Shown: positions 1-8,221 of the stretch, piece after piece
Numbering within the stretch: position 1 is the first letter of the stretch
Layout: every line of letters starts with the position of its first letter
Source: JBBQZO01 sp038207625
GTDB taxonomy: Bacteria > Pseudomonadota > Gammaproteobacteria > Burkholderiales > Burkholderiaceae_D
Assembly (NCBI GenBank): GCA_038207625.1
Contig: JBBQZO010000022.1
Coordinates: 39,969 to 103,968 of the forward strand
DNA: 64,000 bases
Direction: 5' to 3'
The notes under the pieces: model-generated
Databases searched by the model: none
Told to the model about the DNA's origin: nothing
The model's input: the letters and a program-made list of their open reading frames with translations, nothing else
Made by a program: the position numbers and the translations under genes

Positions 1-1
1 C

Positions 2-235
2 GGCGCCAACGACGACGCCAACTTCGCGTTCCGCGTACTGGCCGCGTACGACACCACCGGCAACTATGTCGGCACCACTTCCGGCTACAGCACGGGCGGC
101 ACGATTCGCTACGACAACGTCACCGTCAGCGGCATCGCCGCCGCCGTGCCGGAACCGGAAAGCTACGCGATGATGCTGGCCGGTCTGGCACTGCTGGGCG
201 CGATCGCACGCCGCAAAGCGCGCGCCAACGCCTAA
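2..235 (+). CDS. PEP-CTERM sorting domain protein, 3' part only
   Basis: Only the last 77 codons lie in the window. The C-terminus reads VPEPESYAMMLAGLALLGAI followed by ARRK and a short basic tail, which is the exosortase sorting signal: the PEP motif, one hydrophobic helix and a basic end. Proteins of this kind are exported by Sec, anchored briefly in the inner membrane and cleaved by an exosortase (EpsH/XrtA family), and are often linked to extracellular polysaccharide. The part upstream of the signal, with polar Thr/Gly/Asn-rich strands, does not identify a family. Another PEP-CTERM protein with an almost identical tail is encoded at 2974-3615. Confidence 0.9.
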   Translation, partial: GANDDANFAFRVLAAYDTTGNYVGTTSGYSTGGTIRYDNVTVSGIAAAVPEPESYAMMLAGLALLGAIARRKARANA

Positions 236-328
236 GCGGGACGCGTCGCCAGCCTGCGGCGCGCGCCAGTCGCGCGTGCCGCCGCAGCGCCCATTTGCAT
301 CGAACTGACTACTCTATTTGGATATCCT

Positions 329-2962
329 ATGCGTTGCCCACAGCTGAAACAAATCCCGCGCGCCATCGCGCTCCTGCTCGCCATTTCGGGCGCCGGACTG
401 GCCTATGCCGGCGAACTCGATCATCGTGAATTTGACGCGACCTTGCATGTGCCGTTCCGTGCCGACGCGAACGCGACAGCCGAAGCGCGCACCTTCACCC
501 TCAAATTCGAATACCCGATGGTCGAACAGGCACAAAGCGTGTCCTGGCGCGTCGAACTGCTCGATCCGGCCGGCAACGTTGTGCAGCGCTGGTACGGCAT
601 TGAAAGCCTGAGCAAGGACGACGTCACCGTGGCCGTCAACTGGGCCGGGCGCAGCGCCGCGCTGGCCGACGGCCTGTACCAGGTGCGCCTGACAGCGAGC
701 AGCAGCGACGCCGCGAGCGTGGCGCGCCCTGCCGGCGTGGTCGACGAATTCGTCGAACGCAACCTGGCCGCCAGCGACGCCGACGTCATCGAGCAGAGCT
801 GGGACATGCAGGTGGGCACGCCCGCCACGCCGGCCATGCCCGCGTTTCGCGCCATGCCGAGCGGCAGTTCCAGCGGCGCCGGCGCGGCCCTCAAGGCCAG
901 CGCCAAGCCATCCGCAGCCAGCCTGCGCGCCATGCCGGCGCTGACCACCGGCGCAAACGTGGCCGCCACCCCTGGCCTGCCGTACACCGTGTACTTCAGC
1001 AATCTGCACAGCCAGACCAACCACAGCGACGGCGGCGGCAATCTGGCCAGCTGCGGCGGCGCGCAAAACCCGCAGGCCGGCCAATACGGTCCGGACGTCG
1101 CCTTCCAGTACGCGCAGGACCACGGCCTCGATATCCTGATGACGTCGGAACACAATCACATGTACGACGGTTCGGACAACACCAACACGGCCGCCACGCC
1201 GGCGTTTGCCAAGAATCTGTACCAGTCGGGCCTGGCCATCGCCAGCGCCTACAACGCCGCCCACCCGAACTTCCTGGCCGTGTACGGCATGGAATGGGGC
1301 GTCATCAATAACGGCGGCCACATGAATATTTTCAATTCGAACGAACTGTTCGGTTGGGAATACAATGCCAGCAATCAGCTGCTGGCCGACACCTTCACCG
1401 CCAAGGGCGACTACGCCGGCCTGTACACGCTGATGGCTCAGCGCGGCCTGGTCGGTCAGTTCAACCATCCGTCCTCGAGCGGCCAGTTCCTCGTCAACGG
1501 CACCGCGCTCGGCTACACGGCCGATGGCGACACGGCGATGGCGCTGTGCGAAGTGGCGAATACCTCGGCCTTTTCGATCAACACCACCGAAACGGAAACG
1601 AGCCGCAGCTCCTACGAGGGCGCGTGCAAGAAGGCGCTCGAGGCGGGCTATCACATCGCCTTTAGCACTGACCAGGACAACCATTGCGCCAACTGGGGCG
1701 CGTCCTACACCAACCGCACCGGCGTGATGATCCCGACCGGCACACCGCTGACCAATGCCAGCTTTGTCGACGCGATCAAGGCGCGCCGGGTGTTTGCCAC
1801 CTTTGACAAGAACTCGCAGCTGGTGCTCACCGCCAACAGCCACCTGATGGGTGAGACCTTCACCAATGCCGGTCCGCTGACGCTGACGGCCAACTTCAGC
1901 AACAGCGCCGGACGCAGCGCCACCACGGTGCAAATCTATGAAGGTGTACCGAAACGTAATGGCACCATCACGCTGATGTCGAGCAACGCCGTCAACAACA
2001 TCACGCCGGCCGTGGGCGCGCATTTTTACTACGCCAAAGTGACTCAGGACGACGGCAAGACCTTGTGGTCGGCGCCAGTGTGGGTCAACCAGATCGTCGA
2101 CACGCTCGCACCAACGGTGTCGGTTGGGGTGATCGGCAGCAGCGGCAACATCGTGCTCAACGCCAGCGCCAGCGACAATGTCGGCGTGGCCCGAGTCGAT
2201 TTCTACGTCGACGATGTGCTCAAGGGCAGCGCCAGCGTCAGCCCGTACGCGCTCACGCTCGACTCGACCGCTCTGAACAACGGCACCCACGTGCTCAGCG
2301 CCAAGGCCGTCGATGCGGCCAACAACGTCGGCGTGGCCAGCAATGTCAGCTTCGCCGTCAACAACACGCCGGTCGATACCGTCGCGCCGACCGTCAGCGC
2401 AGCGGTCAGCGGCAATCACGGTCCGATCACACTCAGTGCCAGCGCCAGCGACAACGTCGGCGTCACCTTGGTCGAATTCTATGTCGACAGCGCACTCAAG
2501 GGCAGCACCAACAACTCGCCGTACACGCTGGCCTTCGATACCACCCAGGTCGGCAATGGCACCCATGCGCTCAACGCCAAGGCGTATGACGCGGCCCATA
2601 ACGTGGGCTCGTCGGGCGACGTCAGCTTTAACGTCAACAACGCCGTCGATGTCAGCGCGCAAGTGCGCGTGAGCGCATCCGGGCTCACCTTCAACCGCGC
2701 CACGCAACTGTTTAGCGGCACGGTCACGCTGAGCAACCAGGGCGGCACATCGCTGAACGGTCCGCTGCAACTTGAGCTCGACGGCCTGGCCGCCGGCATC
2801 TCGCTGGCCAACGCCAGCGGCATGCACAACGGCGCGCCGTACCTGTCGGTGGGCGCGGCCAGCCTGGCAGCGGGCGCCAGCGTCAGCGTCCCGGTCAGCT
2901 TTGCCAATCCGGCCAAAGCAAACCTGAGCTACACCGCCAAAACCTATTCCGGTCCATTCTAA
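329..2962 (+). CDS. Secreted PHP-superfamily (CehA/McbA-like) protein with Ig-like repeats
   Basis: The 877-residue product starts with a Sec signal peptide ending near AYA. Around residues 220-235 is NLHSQTNHSDGG, matching the first metal-binding motif of PHP phosphoesterases (xLHxHTxxSDG), followed by MTSEHNHM, GGHMNIF, QFNHPS and STDQDNH, which fit the later metal ligands. From about residue 590 there are two copies of a roughly 95-residue bacterial Ig-like repeat (APTVS...SDNVGV..VEFYVD...ALNAKAYDAAHNVG), then a third beta-rich domain. I infer an exported metal-dependent hydrolase; the substrate is unknown. It has no PEP-CTERM tail although both neighbours are PEP-CTERM proteins. The next gene begins 11 bases downstream, so the two are probably co-transcribed. 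Confidence 0.85.
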   Translation: MRCPQLKQIPRAIALLLAISGAGLAYAGELDHREFDATLHVPFRADANATAEARTFTLKFEYPMVEQAQSVSWRVELLDPAGNVVQRWYGIESLSKDDVTVAVNWAGRSAALADGLYQVRLTASSSDAASVARPAGVVDEFVERNLAASDADVIEQSWDMQVGTPATPAMPAFRAMPSGSSSGAGAALKASAKPSAASLRAMPALTTGANVAATPGLPYTVYFSNLHSQTNHSDGGGNLASCGGAQNPQAGQYGPDVAFQYAQDHGLDILMTSEHNHMYDGSDNTNTAATPAFAKNLYQSGLAIASAYNAAHPNFLAVYGMEWGVINNGGHMNIFNSNELFGWEYNASNQLLADTFTAKGDYAGLYTLMAQRGLVGQFNHPSSSGQFLVNGTALGYTADGDTAMALCEVANTSAFSINTTETETSRSSYEGACKKALEAGYHIAFSTDQDNHCANWGASYTNRTGVMIPTGTPLTNASFVDAIKARRVFATFDKNSQLVLTANSHLMGETFTNAGPLTLTANFSNSAGRSATTVQIYEGVPKRNGTITLMSSNAVNNITPAVGAHFYYAKVTQDDGKTLWSAPVWVNQIVDTLAPTVSVGVIGSSGNIVLNASASDNVGVARVDFYVDDVLKGSASVSPYALTLDSTALNNGTHVLSAKAVDAANNVGVASNVSFAVNNTPVDTVAPTVSAAVSGNHGPITLSASASDNVGVTLVEFYVDSALKGSTNNSPYTLAFDTTQVGNGTHALNAKAYDAAHNVGSSGDVSFNVNNAVDVSAQVRVSASGLTFNRATQLFSGTVTLSNQGGTSLNGPLQLELDGLAAGISLANASGMHNGAPYLSVGAASLAAGASVSVPVSFANPAKANLSYTAKTYSGPF

Positions 2963-2973
2963 GGAAAACCATC

Positions 2974-3615
2974 ATGTTTCCAATCACCACACTCACCTTG
3001 CGCCGCTGCGCGCTGGCGCTGGCCCTGAGCACTTGCGGCGTACTTGCGCAGGCGTCGAGCGGCCCCGTCAGCTTCCATGCCACCATCGACAGCAGTACGA
3101 TGACGGGCGGCGGCTACCTCGATTTCGCATTGATCCCCGGCCAGGTACCGGCCACCGGCGCCACCGTCACGCTGAGCAATTTCAGCGGCGCATTCGGCAG
3201 CAGTTTCGAGCTGTCGGGCGACGCCAGCGGCACACTGGCCAGCGCGTTCACGCTGGGTAATACGATGGCGTATAACGACCTGTTCCATTCGGTCACGCTG
3301 GGTGGCACGTTCGGCTTTGACGTCACCTTCGGGGGCGACTACGCGACCAGCGCTGGCAATATCGGCACCACCTTCGGGGTCGGCTTGCTGGCGGCCGATC
3401 AGGTCACCTATCTGGGCAACGCCAACGGCAACCTGTTCCAGATGGAACTGACGCCGATGCAGGGCGAACTGCCGGGCACGGTCGACGTCAGCGTGCTGGC
3501 CGGCGACGTCGCCAGCATCGCGGCGGTGCCGGAGCCGTCCGAGTATCTGATGATGCTGGCCGGCCTGGGTATATTGGGTGCGCTGGTGCGCCGCCGCCGG
3601 CAAAGCGCAGCCTAA
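2974..3615 (+). CDS. PEP-CTERM sorting domain-containing protein
   Basis: This 213-residue protein has an N-terminal signal peptide (cleavage near AQA-SS), a beta-rich body full of Gly, Ser and Thr, and the C-terminal tail VPEPSEYLMMLAGLGILGAL followed by VRRRR. The tail is the exosortase recognition signal. A good Shine-Dalgarno (AAGGAAAA, 7-8 bases upstream) supports the start. The body resembles the general group of PEP-CTERM surface proteins but I recognise no catalytic motif. It follows the PHP protein after 11 bases and is probably the last gene of that transcript. Confidence 0.9.
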   Translation: MFPITTLTLRRCALALALSTCGVLAQASSGPVSFHATIDSSTMTGGGYLDFALIPGQVPATGATVTLSNFSGAFGSSFELSGDASGTLASAFTLGNTMAYNDLFHSVTLGGTFGFDVTFGGDYATSAGNIGTTFGVGLLAADQVTYLGNANGNLFQMELTPMQGELPGTVDVSVLAGDVASIAAVPEPSEYLMMLAGLGILGALVRRRRQSAA

Positions 3616-3688
3616 CCGCGAGCAGCGGCGACAAGCAGCAGCCGATGCCCCTGCTGCCGTCGCCAACCCTGGCACTACAATCGCCAAA

Positions 3689-3748
3689 CCGGGGACCGCC
3701 CCGTGTTTTCGAGCAATCCAATGCTCAGAAACACGGGTCGGTCCCCGG
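3689..3748. repeat. Long imperfect inverted repeat (REP-like)
   Basis: Two 27-base arms (3689-3715 and 3722-3748) are reverse complements at 24 of 27 positions, around a 6-base loop. The outer part reads CCGGGGACCG. It lies between convergent genes, has no poly-T run, and looks more like a dispersed REP/BIME-type palindrome than an intrinsic terminator, although it could stop transcription from both sides. Confidence 0.75.
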
Positions 3749-3886
3749 CTATTTTTCCGCGTCCGTGCCCGGCCTTTCGCGCCCTCGGTCTGCGTTTTTC
3801 CGTGTCGTTCAACCCGGCGCAGAGAGTGCCGACATCACGAACCGATCGCGACAACGCCGTCCAGGAACCGCATACCCTTGGGAAAA

Positions 3887-4279
3887 TTAGTCGGGCACGA
3901 TCGCGGTGACTTCGATTTCCACACGGGCGCGCTCTTCGATCAGCGCCACCACCTGCACCGCCGTCATGGTCGGAAAGTGCCGTCCGATCAGCTCGCGGTA
4001 AGCGACACCAATTTCCGGATAGGCGTTCACATATTCGTTTTTGTCGACCACATACCACGTCATGCGCACGATGTGCTCGGGTTTGGCGCCGGCCTCGGCC
4101 AGCACCGTGACGACGTTGCAAAGCGCCTGGCGCACCTGGCCGGCGAAGTCGTCGGTGTGGAATTGGCATTGCGCGTCCCAGCCTATCATGCCGCTCACGC
4201 ACACCGTGCGTCCGCGCGCGGCAATGCCGTTCGAATAACCGCGCGGACGGGACCAGCCTGGAGGTTGAAGAAATTCCAT
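3887..4279 (-). CDS. RidA family enamine/imine deaminase
   Basis: The product (about 130 residues) is a RidA/YjgF/UK114-fold protein: the C-terminal pattern EERARVEIEVTAIV contains the conserved Arg that binds the substrate carboxylate in active RidA proteins. I chose the ATG at 4279 because AAAGG lies at a good distance upstream; an in-frame ATG at 4300 directly abuts the stop of the thioesterase gene and has no Shine-Dalgarno. RidA proteins hydrolyse reactive enamines or imines to ketones and ammonia. As the last gene of an aromatic CoA operon it would suit release of ammonia from an amino-substituted ring-opening intermediate, which favours anthranilate over salicylate as substrate. That link is inference. 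Confidence 0.85.
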   Translation of the reverse strand: MEFLQPPGWSRPRGYSNGIAARGRTVCVSGMIGWDAQCQFHTDDFAGQVRQALCNVVTVLAEAGAKPEHIVRMTWYVVDKNEYVNAYPEIGVAYRELIGRHFPTMTAVQVVALIEERARVEIEVTAIVPD

Positions 4280-4300
4280 GATGCTGCCTTTCTGATTCAT

Positions 4301-4762
4301 CTATTGTGAACCCGCCGCGCCGGGCGCAGGTGTGGCGCAGGCGGCGCCGCCAAACGCGATGATGCGCGCGCGCAGCGGATCGGGAATGCGCATCGCGCGC
4401 GCCGTGGGCAAGTCCATCAACACCAGCACCAGCGTGGCGCGCACCCGTTCGCGTCCGTCGTCAGCGAGCAGGCGAATGGCGACGGTGATCGACGAGCGAC
4501 CCAGCTTGTGCACGCGCAGCTCCGCGCTGAGCACATCGCCCAGCGTGCTGCTGGCGACAAAATCGGTCTGTACGCTGACGGTGGGCAGGCCGAGCTGGCG
4601 CTCGAGCACCAGTTCGCGAAAACCCAGCCCCAACACGGCGCCGCACCAATCCTCGACCAGATTATTGAACATCTCGAAGTAGCGCGGATAGAACACGATG
4701 CCGGCCGGGTCGCAGTCGCCAAAGCGCACCGTCGCACTGTTGCGAAACACCTGGCTATGCAT
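4301..4762 (-). CDS. Acyl-CoA thioesterase, 4-hydroxybenzoyl-CoA thioesterase (hotdog) family
   Basis: The 153-residue protein has a hotdog-fold signature FGDCDPAGIVFYPRYFEMF near its N-terminus; Asp18 corresponds to the catalytic aspartate of Pseudomonas-type 4-hydroxybenzoyl-CoA thioesterase. The enzyme should hydrolyse an aryl- or acyl-CoA to free acid and CoA, perhaps rescuing CoA from dead-end thioesters. Its start overlaps the end of the acyl-CoA dehydrogenase gene by 8 bases, indicating translational coupling. An Ala/Pro-rich tail after residue 140 is outside the domain. Confidence 0.9.
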   Translation of the reverse strand: MHSQVFRNSATVRFGDCDPAGIVFYPRYFEMFNNLVEDWCGAVLGLGFRELVLERQLGLPTVSVQTDFVASSTLGDVLSAELRVHKLGRSSITVAIRLLADDGRERVRATLVLVLMDLPTARAMRIPDPLRARIIAFGGAACATPAPGAAGSQ

Positions 4763-5939
4763 GCGCCACCTCGCGCGCCGGCACCGCGCGCAGCAGCTCG
4801 CGCGCGATGATCATCTGCTGCACCTCGGTGGCCCCTTCATAGATGCGCAGCGAGCGAATTTCACGATACAGCCGCTCGACCGGGTGCTCGCTGACGACCC
4901 CCTGGCCGCCGAACATCTGCACGGCCGCGTCGATCACCTGCTGCGCCGTCTCGGTGGCGGTCAGCTTGGCCATGGCCGCTTCCTTGGTCACGTTTTCGCC
5001 CTGGTCGCGCAGCCAGGCGGCGCGATATGTCAGCAGCGCGGCGGCGTCAATGTCAGTGGCCATTTGGGCCAGCTTGGCCTGCGTCAGCTGGAAGTCGGCC
5101 AGCGTCTTGCCGAACATCTTGCGCGTGGTGGCGCGCGTGAGCGCCTCGTCGAGCGCGCGCCGCGCGAAGCCCAGCGCGGCCGCCGCCACCGAGGTGCGAA
5201 AGATGTCCAGCGTGGCCATCGCCACCTTGAAGCCCTGCCCTGGCGCGCCCAGACATTTGGCGGCGCTGACGCGGCAGTTGTTAAAGCGAATGCGCGCCAG
5301 CGGATGGGGCGCCATCACGTCGATGCGCTCGGCGATCTCGAAACCGGGCAAATCGGCATCGACGATGAAGGCGGAAATGCCGCGCGCGCCCGGCGCCTCG
5401 CCGGTGCGGGCAAACACCACGTACAGGTCGGCGATGCCGCCGTTGGAGATCCAGGTTTTTTCGCCGTTCAGCACGTAGTCGTCGCCGTCGCGGACGGCCG
5501 CGCACTGCATCGCGGCCACGTCCGAGCCGGCGTCCGGTTCGGACAAGGCAAACGCCGCGATCGCCTCGCCGCGCGCCACTTTACCGAGGTACTCGGCCTT
5601 GTTGGCGTCGCTGCCAAACAGCGTGATCGCGCCGCTGCCCAATCCTTGCATCGCAAACGCGAAGTCGGCCAGGCCGGCGTGGCGCGCCAGCGTTTCGCGG
5701 ATCAGGCAGATGGCGCGCGTGTCGATCGCCTCGCCGATCGCGCCGTGAGCGATCCCGCCGATCGCGTGACGCAGCCAGCCGGCCGCGCCCAACTGCTTGA
5801 CCAGATCGCGACACACCTGGTCGACGTCGCGCCCGTGCGCCTGGGCGATGTGTTCGGTGGCCCAGGCGTCCAGTTGCAGCGCCAGAACGCGGTGGCGCGG
5901 CTCCAGGAAAGGCCAATTCAGATAATTCTGGTCTGCCAT
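4755..5939 (-). CDS. Acyl-CoA dehydrogenase
   Basis: A full-length FAD-dependent acyl-CoA dehydrogenase (394 residues; the family is usually 380-400). It has the FAD-binding stretch ALSEPDAGSDVAAM, the WISNGG motif, and near the C-terminus RIYEGATEVQ, whose Glu is at the position of the catalytic base in short-chain type enzymes. It would introduce an alpha,beta double bond into a CoA thioester in the beta-oxidation-like lower part of the pathway and pass electrons to ETF. It sits between the crotonase and thioesterase genes, 9 bases after the former. Confidence 0.93.
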   Translation of the reverse strand: MADQNYLNWPFLEPRHRVLALQLDAWATEHIAQAHGRDVDQVCRDLVKQLGAAGWLRHAIGGIAHGAIGEAIDTRAICLIRETLARHAGLADFAFAMQGLGSGAITLFGSDANKAEYLGKVARGEAIAAFALSEPDAGSDVAAMQCAAVRDGDDYVLNGEKTWISNGGIADLYVVFARTGEAPGARGISAFIVDADLPGFEIAERIDVMAPHPLARIRFNNCRVSAAKCLGAPGQGFKVAMATLDIFRTSVAAAALGFARRALDEALTRATTRKMFGKTLADFQLTQAKLAQMATDIDAAALLTYRAAWLRDQGENVTKEAAMAKLTATETAQQVIDAAVQMFGGQGVVSEHPVERLYREIRSLRIYEGATEVQQMIIARELLRAVPAREVAHA

Positions 5940-5948
5940 GATGGGTCC

Positions 5949-6803
5949 TCAGTCGCCTTCAAAGACGGGTTTTTGCTTGCCCACGAAGGCGTGATAGGCG
6001 CGATGGAAGTCGTTGCTGGCCATGCAGATCGCCTGCGCCTGCGCCTCCGCTTCAATGGCTTCGTCGATGCCCATATTCCATTCCTGCTGCAGCATTTTCT
6101 TGGTCATGCCATGTGCAAAAGTCGGCCCTTGCGCCAGCGCGGCGGCGAAGGCCTGCGCTTCGGTGAGCAGCGTTTCGGGCGCGCACAGGCGGTTGTAGAA
6201 GCCCCAGCGTTCGGCTTCTTCGCCGCCCAGACTGCGCCCCGTGTACAGCAGTTCGGACGCGCGTCCCTGTCCAATCACGCGCGGCAGCAAGGCGCAGGCG
6301 CCCATGTCACAGCCGGCCAGCCCGACCCGCGCGAACAGGAAGGCGGTCTTGCTGCGCGCCGTGCCGTAACGAATGTCGGAGGCCAGCGCCAGCAAGGCGC
6401 CGGCGCCGGCGCAGATGCCGTCGATCGCCGCCACCACCGGTTGCGGGCAGGCGCGCATCGCCTTGACCAGGTCGCCCGTCATGCGCGTAAAAGCCAGCAG
6501 GCCGGGCATGTCGAGCTCGGTCAGCGGCCCGATGATGTCGTGCACGTCGCCGCCGGAGCAGAAGTTCTCGCCCGCACCGGTGATGACGACCGCCTTCACG
6601 TCGTCGGCGTAGCTGAGCGCGCGAAACAGGTCGCGCAGCTCGGCGTAGGACGCGAACGTGAGCGGGTTTTTGCGCTCCGGACGGTTCAGTGTCACGGTCG
6701 CCACGCCCAGCTCGACGTGAAAACTGAAATGCTGCGCCGCGTAGTTGGCCAGCGCCTGCCGGCCTCCCGGTAATTGATGGGCATGGCCTGTCAGATATCG
6801 CAT
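5949..6803 (-). CDS. Crotonase (enoyl-CoA hydratase) family protein
   Basis: The 284-residue protein has the crotonase oxyanion segment ENFCSGGDVHDI and the second segment around GAGALLALASD. A strong Shine-Dalgarno (TAAGGAGA) precedes the ATG. Both glutamates that catalyse hydration in rat enoyl-CoA hydratase appear to be missing: the GGGCEL-type position is GAGALL and the PE-type position is AR, while an Asp occurs in GLAGCDMG. The protein therefore probably belongs to a branch with different chemistry, such as hydrolysis, isomerisation or hydration with an Asp. In this operon it should act on a non-aromatic ring-CoA intermediate. The family is certain; the reaction is not. Confidence 0.9.
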   Translation of the reverse strand: MRYLTGHAHQLPGGRQALANYAAQHFSFHVELGVATVTLNRPERKNPLTFASYAELRDLFRALSYADDVKAVVITGAGENFCSGGDVHDIIGPLTELDMPGLLAFTRMTGDLVKAMRACPQPVVAAIDGICAGAGALLALASDIRYGTARSKTAFLFARVGLAGCDMGACALLPRVIGQGRASELLYTGRSLGGEEAERWGFYNRLCAPETLLTEAQAFAAALAQGPTFAHGMTKKMLQQEWNMGIDEAIEAEAQAQAICMASNDFHRAYHAFVGKQKPVFEGD

Positions 6804-6813
6804 CGTGTTCTCC

Positions 6814-7353
6814 TTAATCCTGTTCTTTGTCGGACGGGTCGATCAAGTGATCCTTGAGCGTCGACAGCAGCGCGATCAGCGTCGCCTTGTCGGCTGCCGG
6901 CAGGCCGGCCGTCAGTTCCGTGACCCAACCTTCATGCACCGACGCCATCCGGTCGAATGCGCTGCGTCCGGCCGGCGTCAGCTTGACGCTGTAGGCACGT
7001 CGATCATCCGGCACCGGCTGTCGCTCGACCAGGTTTTCCTGTTCCAGCTGGTCGGTGATGCCGGTGATATTGCCGCCGGTGACCATCATGCGCTTGGACA
7101 GCTCGCCCATGCGCAGTCCCTGCGGATGGCGATCGAGCTGCGCCATCAGGTCAAAGCGCGGCAGCGTGATGCCAAACTCGCTGCGCAGGCGGGTGCGGAT
7201 CTCGGCCTCGATCAGCGTGGTGCAGGAAAGCATGCGCAGCCACAGCTTGAGCGACTGGTGCGAGTCCTGCGTGAGGCGGGTTTCGACGTCGAGTACCGGC
7301 GCCGGGTCGAACGCCACCTGCGTGTCGGTCTGGGGGGCGCGCTTGCGTGTCAT
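6814..7353 (-). CDS. MarR family transcriptional regulator
   Basis: The 179-residue product has a MarR winged helix (GMRMGELSKRMMVTGGNITGITDQLEQENLVERQPVPDDRRAYSVKLT in outline: recognition helix, wing and DDRR turn are all visible). The ATG at 7353 follows GAGGAAAA. It lies inside the catabolic operon, 10 bases before the crotonase gene. MarR proteins in aromatic-acid clusters usually bind the CoA thioester and release the promoter, so this one likely controls the divergent promoter region at 10712-10752. That target is inference. Confidence 0.9.
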   Translation of the reverse strand: MTRKRAPQTDTQVAFDPAPVLDVETRLTQDSHQSLKLWLRMLSCTTLIEAEIRTRLRSEFGITLPRFDLMAQLDRHPQGLRMGELSKRMMVTGGNITGITDQLEQENLVERQPVPDDRRAYSVKLTPAGRSAFDRMASVHEGWVTELTAGLPAADKATLIALLSTLKDHLIDPSDKEQD

Positions 7354-7424
7354 GGTGATTTTCCTCGATGTGCCGTCCTCGGCGATGATCCGTGCAGGGT
7401 TGGCACGCGGTAAGGGCTTGTGCA

Positions 7425-8219
7425 TCACATCACCTCGCCGCCGGCCACCGCCAGCGCCTGGCCCGTCATCGACCCCGATCCCGGCTGGCATAGCCACAGC
7501 ACGGCGTTGGCCACCTCGTCGGGCTGCACCAGCCGGCGCTGCGGGTTGGCCGCCGCCAGTTCGGCGCGCGCCGCAGACTCCGTGCGTCCGGTCTTGGCGA
7601 CGATGTTGGCCAGCGCATCCTTGACGATGTCCGTTTCGGTGTAGCCGGGGCAGACGGCGTTGACGGTGATGCCCTTGGTGGCCATCTCCAGCGCCAGCGC
7701 GCGCGTGAGCCCGATCACGCCGTGCTTGGCCGCGCAATACGCCGACACGTAGGCGTAACCGGTCAGCCCGGCCGTGCTGACGACGTTGACGATGCGACCC
7801 CACTGCGCGGCCAGCATGTCGGGCAGCGCCTCGCCACAGCAGTGAAAGGTGCCGTTCAGGTTCACGGCCAGCATCTGCTGCCACAGCGCGTCGTCAGTCT
7901 TACCAAACGGCGCCGACCTGGCCTGGCCGGCGTTATTGATCAGGATGGCGATCGGACCGAAGCGCGCGCGCGCCTGCGCAAACGCGGTGACGACGCTGGC
8001 CCGTTCGGCCACGTCGGCGCTAAAGCCGGCTACCTCACCGTGCGCCTGCAACTGGGCGACGGTGGCGGCCAGCGTATCGGCGTCGCGCCCGAGCAGGCTT
8101 ACGCGCGCACCGGCCTGCAACAGCTGGCGCGCGATCGCCGCGCCGATGCCGCGCCCGCCGCCGGTGACCAGCGCATGGTGGCCGGCCAGCGTGGCCGGCG
8201 CCGAATCAATGGTCGCCAT
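7425..8219 (-). CDS. Short-chain dehydrogenase/reductase (3-hydroxyacyl-CoA dehydrogenase-like)
   Basis: A classical SDR of 264 residues with the NAD(P) motif TGGGRGIG, NNAG, the catalytic Ser in VVSTAGLTG and YCAAK. The ATG at 8219 has AAGGA five bases upstream; an ATG at 8225 overlaps the monooxygenase stop as ATGA but has the ribosome site too close. In related CoA-dependent aromatic clusters such an SDR oxidises a 3-hydroxyacyl-CoA, and that role is inferred here. The preceding gene ends at 8222, so translation is coupled. Confidence 0.9.
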   Translation of the reverse strand: MATIDSAPATLAGHHALVTGGGRGIGAAIARQLLQAGARVSLLGRDADTLAATVAQLQAHGEVAGFSADVAERASVVTAFAQARARFGPIAILINNAGQARSAPFGKTDDALWQQMLAVNLNGTFHCCGEALPDMLAAQWGRIVNVVSTAGLTGYAYVSAYCAAKHGVIGLTRALALEMATKGITVNAVCPGYTETDIVKDALANIVAKTGRTESAARAELAAANPQRRLVQPDEVANAVLWLCQPGSGSMTGQALAVAGGEVM

Positions 8220-8221
8220 GT

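Noticed and set aside
314..2827. An 837-codon open frame on the minus strand
   Set aside because: It is antisense to the secreted PHP-domain gene, has low-complexity Arg/Val/Gly composition and no motifs; high GC keeps the frame open.
4698..6773. A 691-codon plus-strand frame across the catabolic operon
   Set aside because: It is antisense to three clearly identified enzymes and has no domain pattern.
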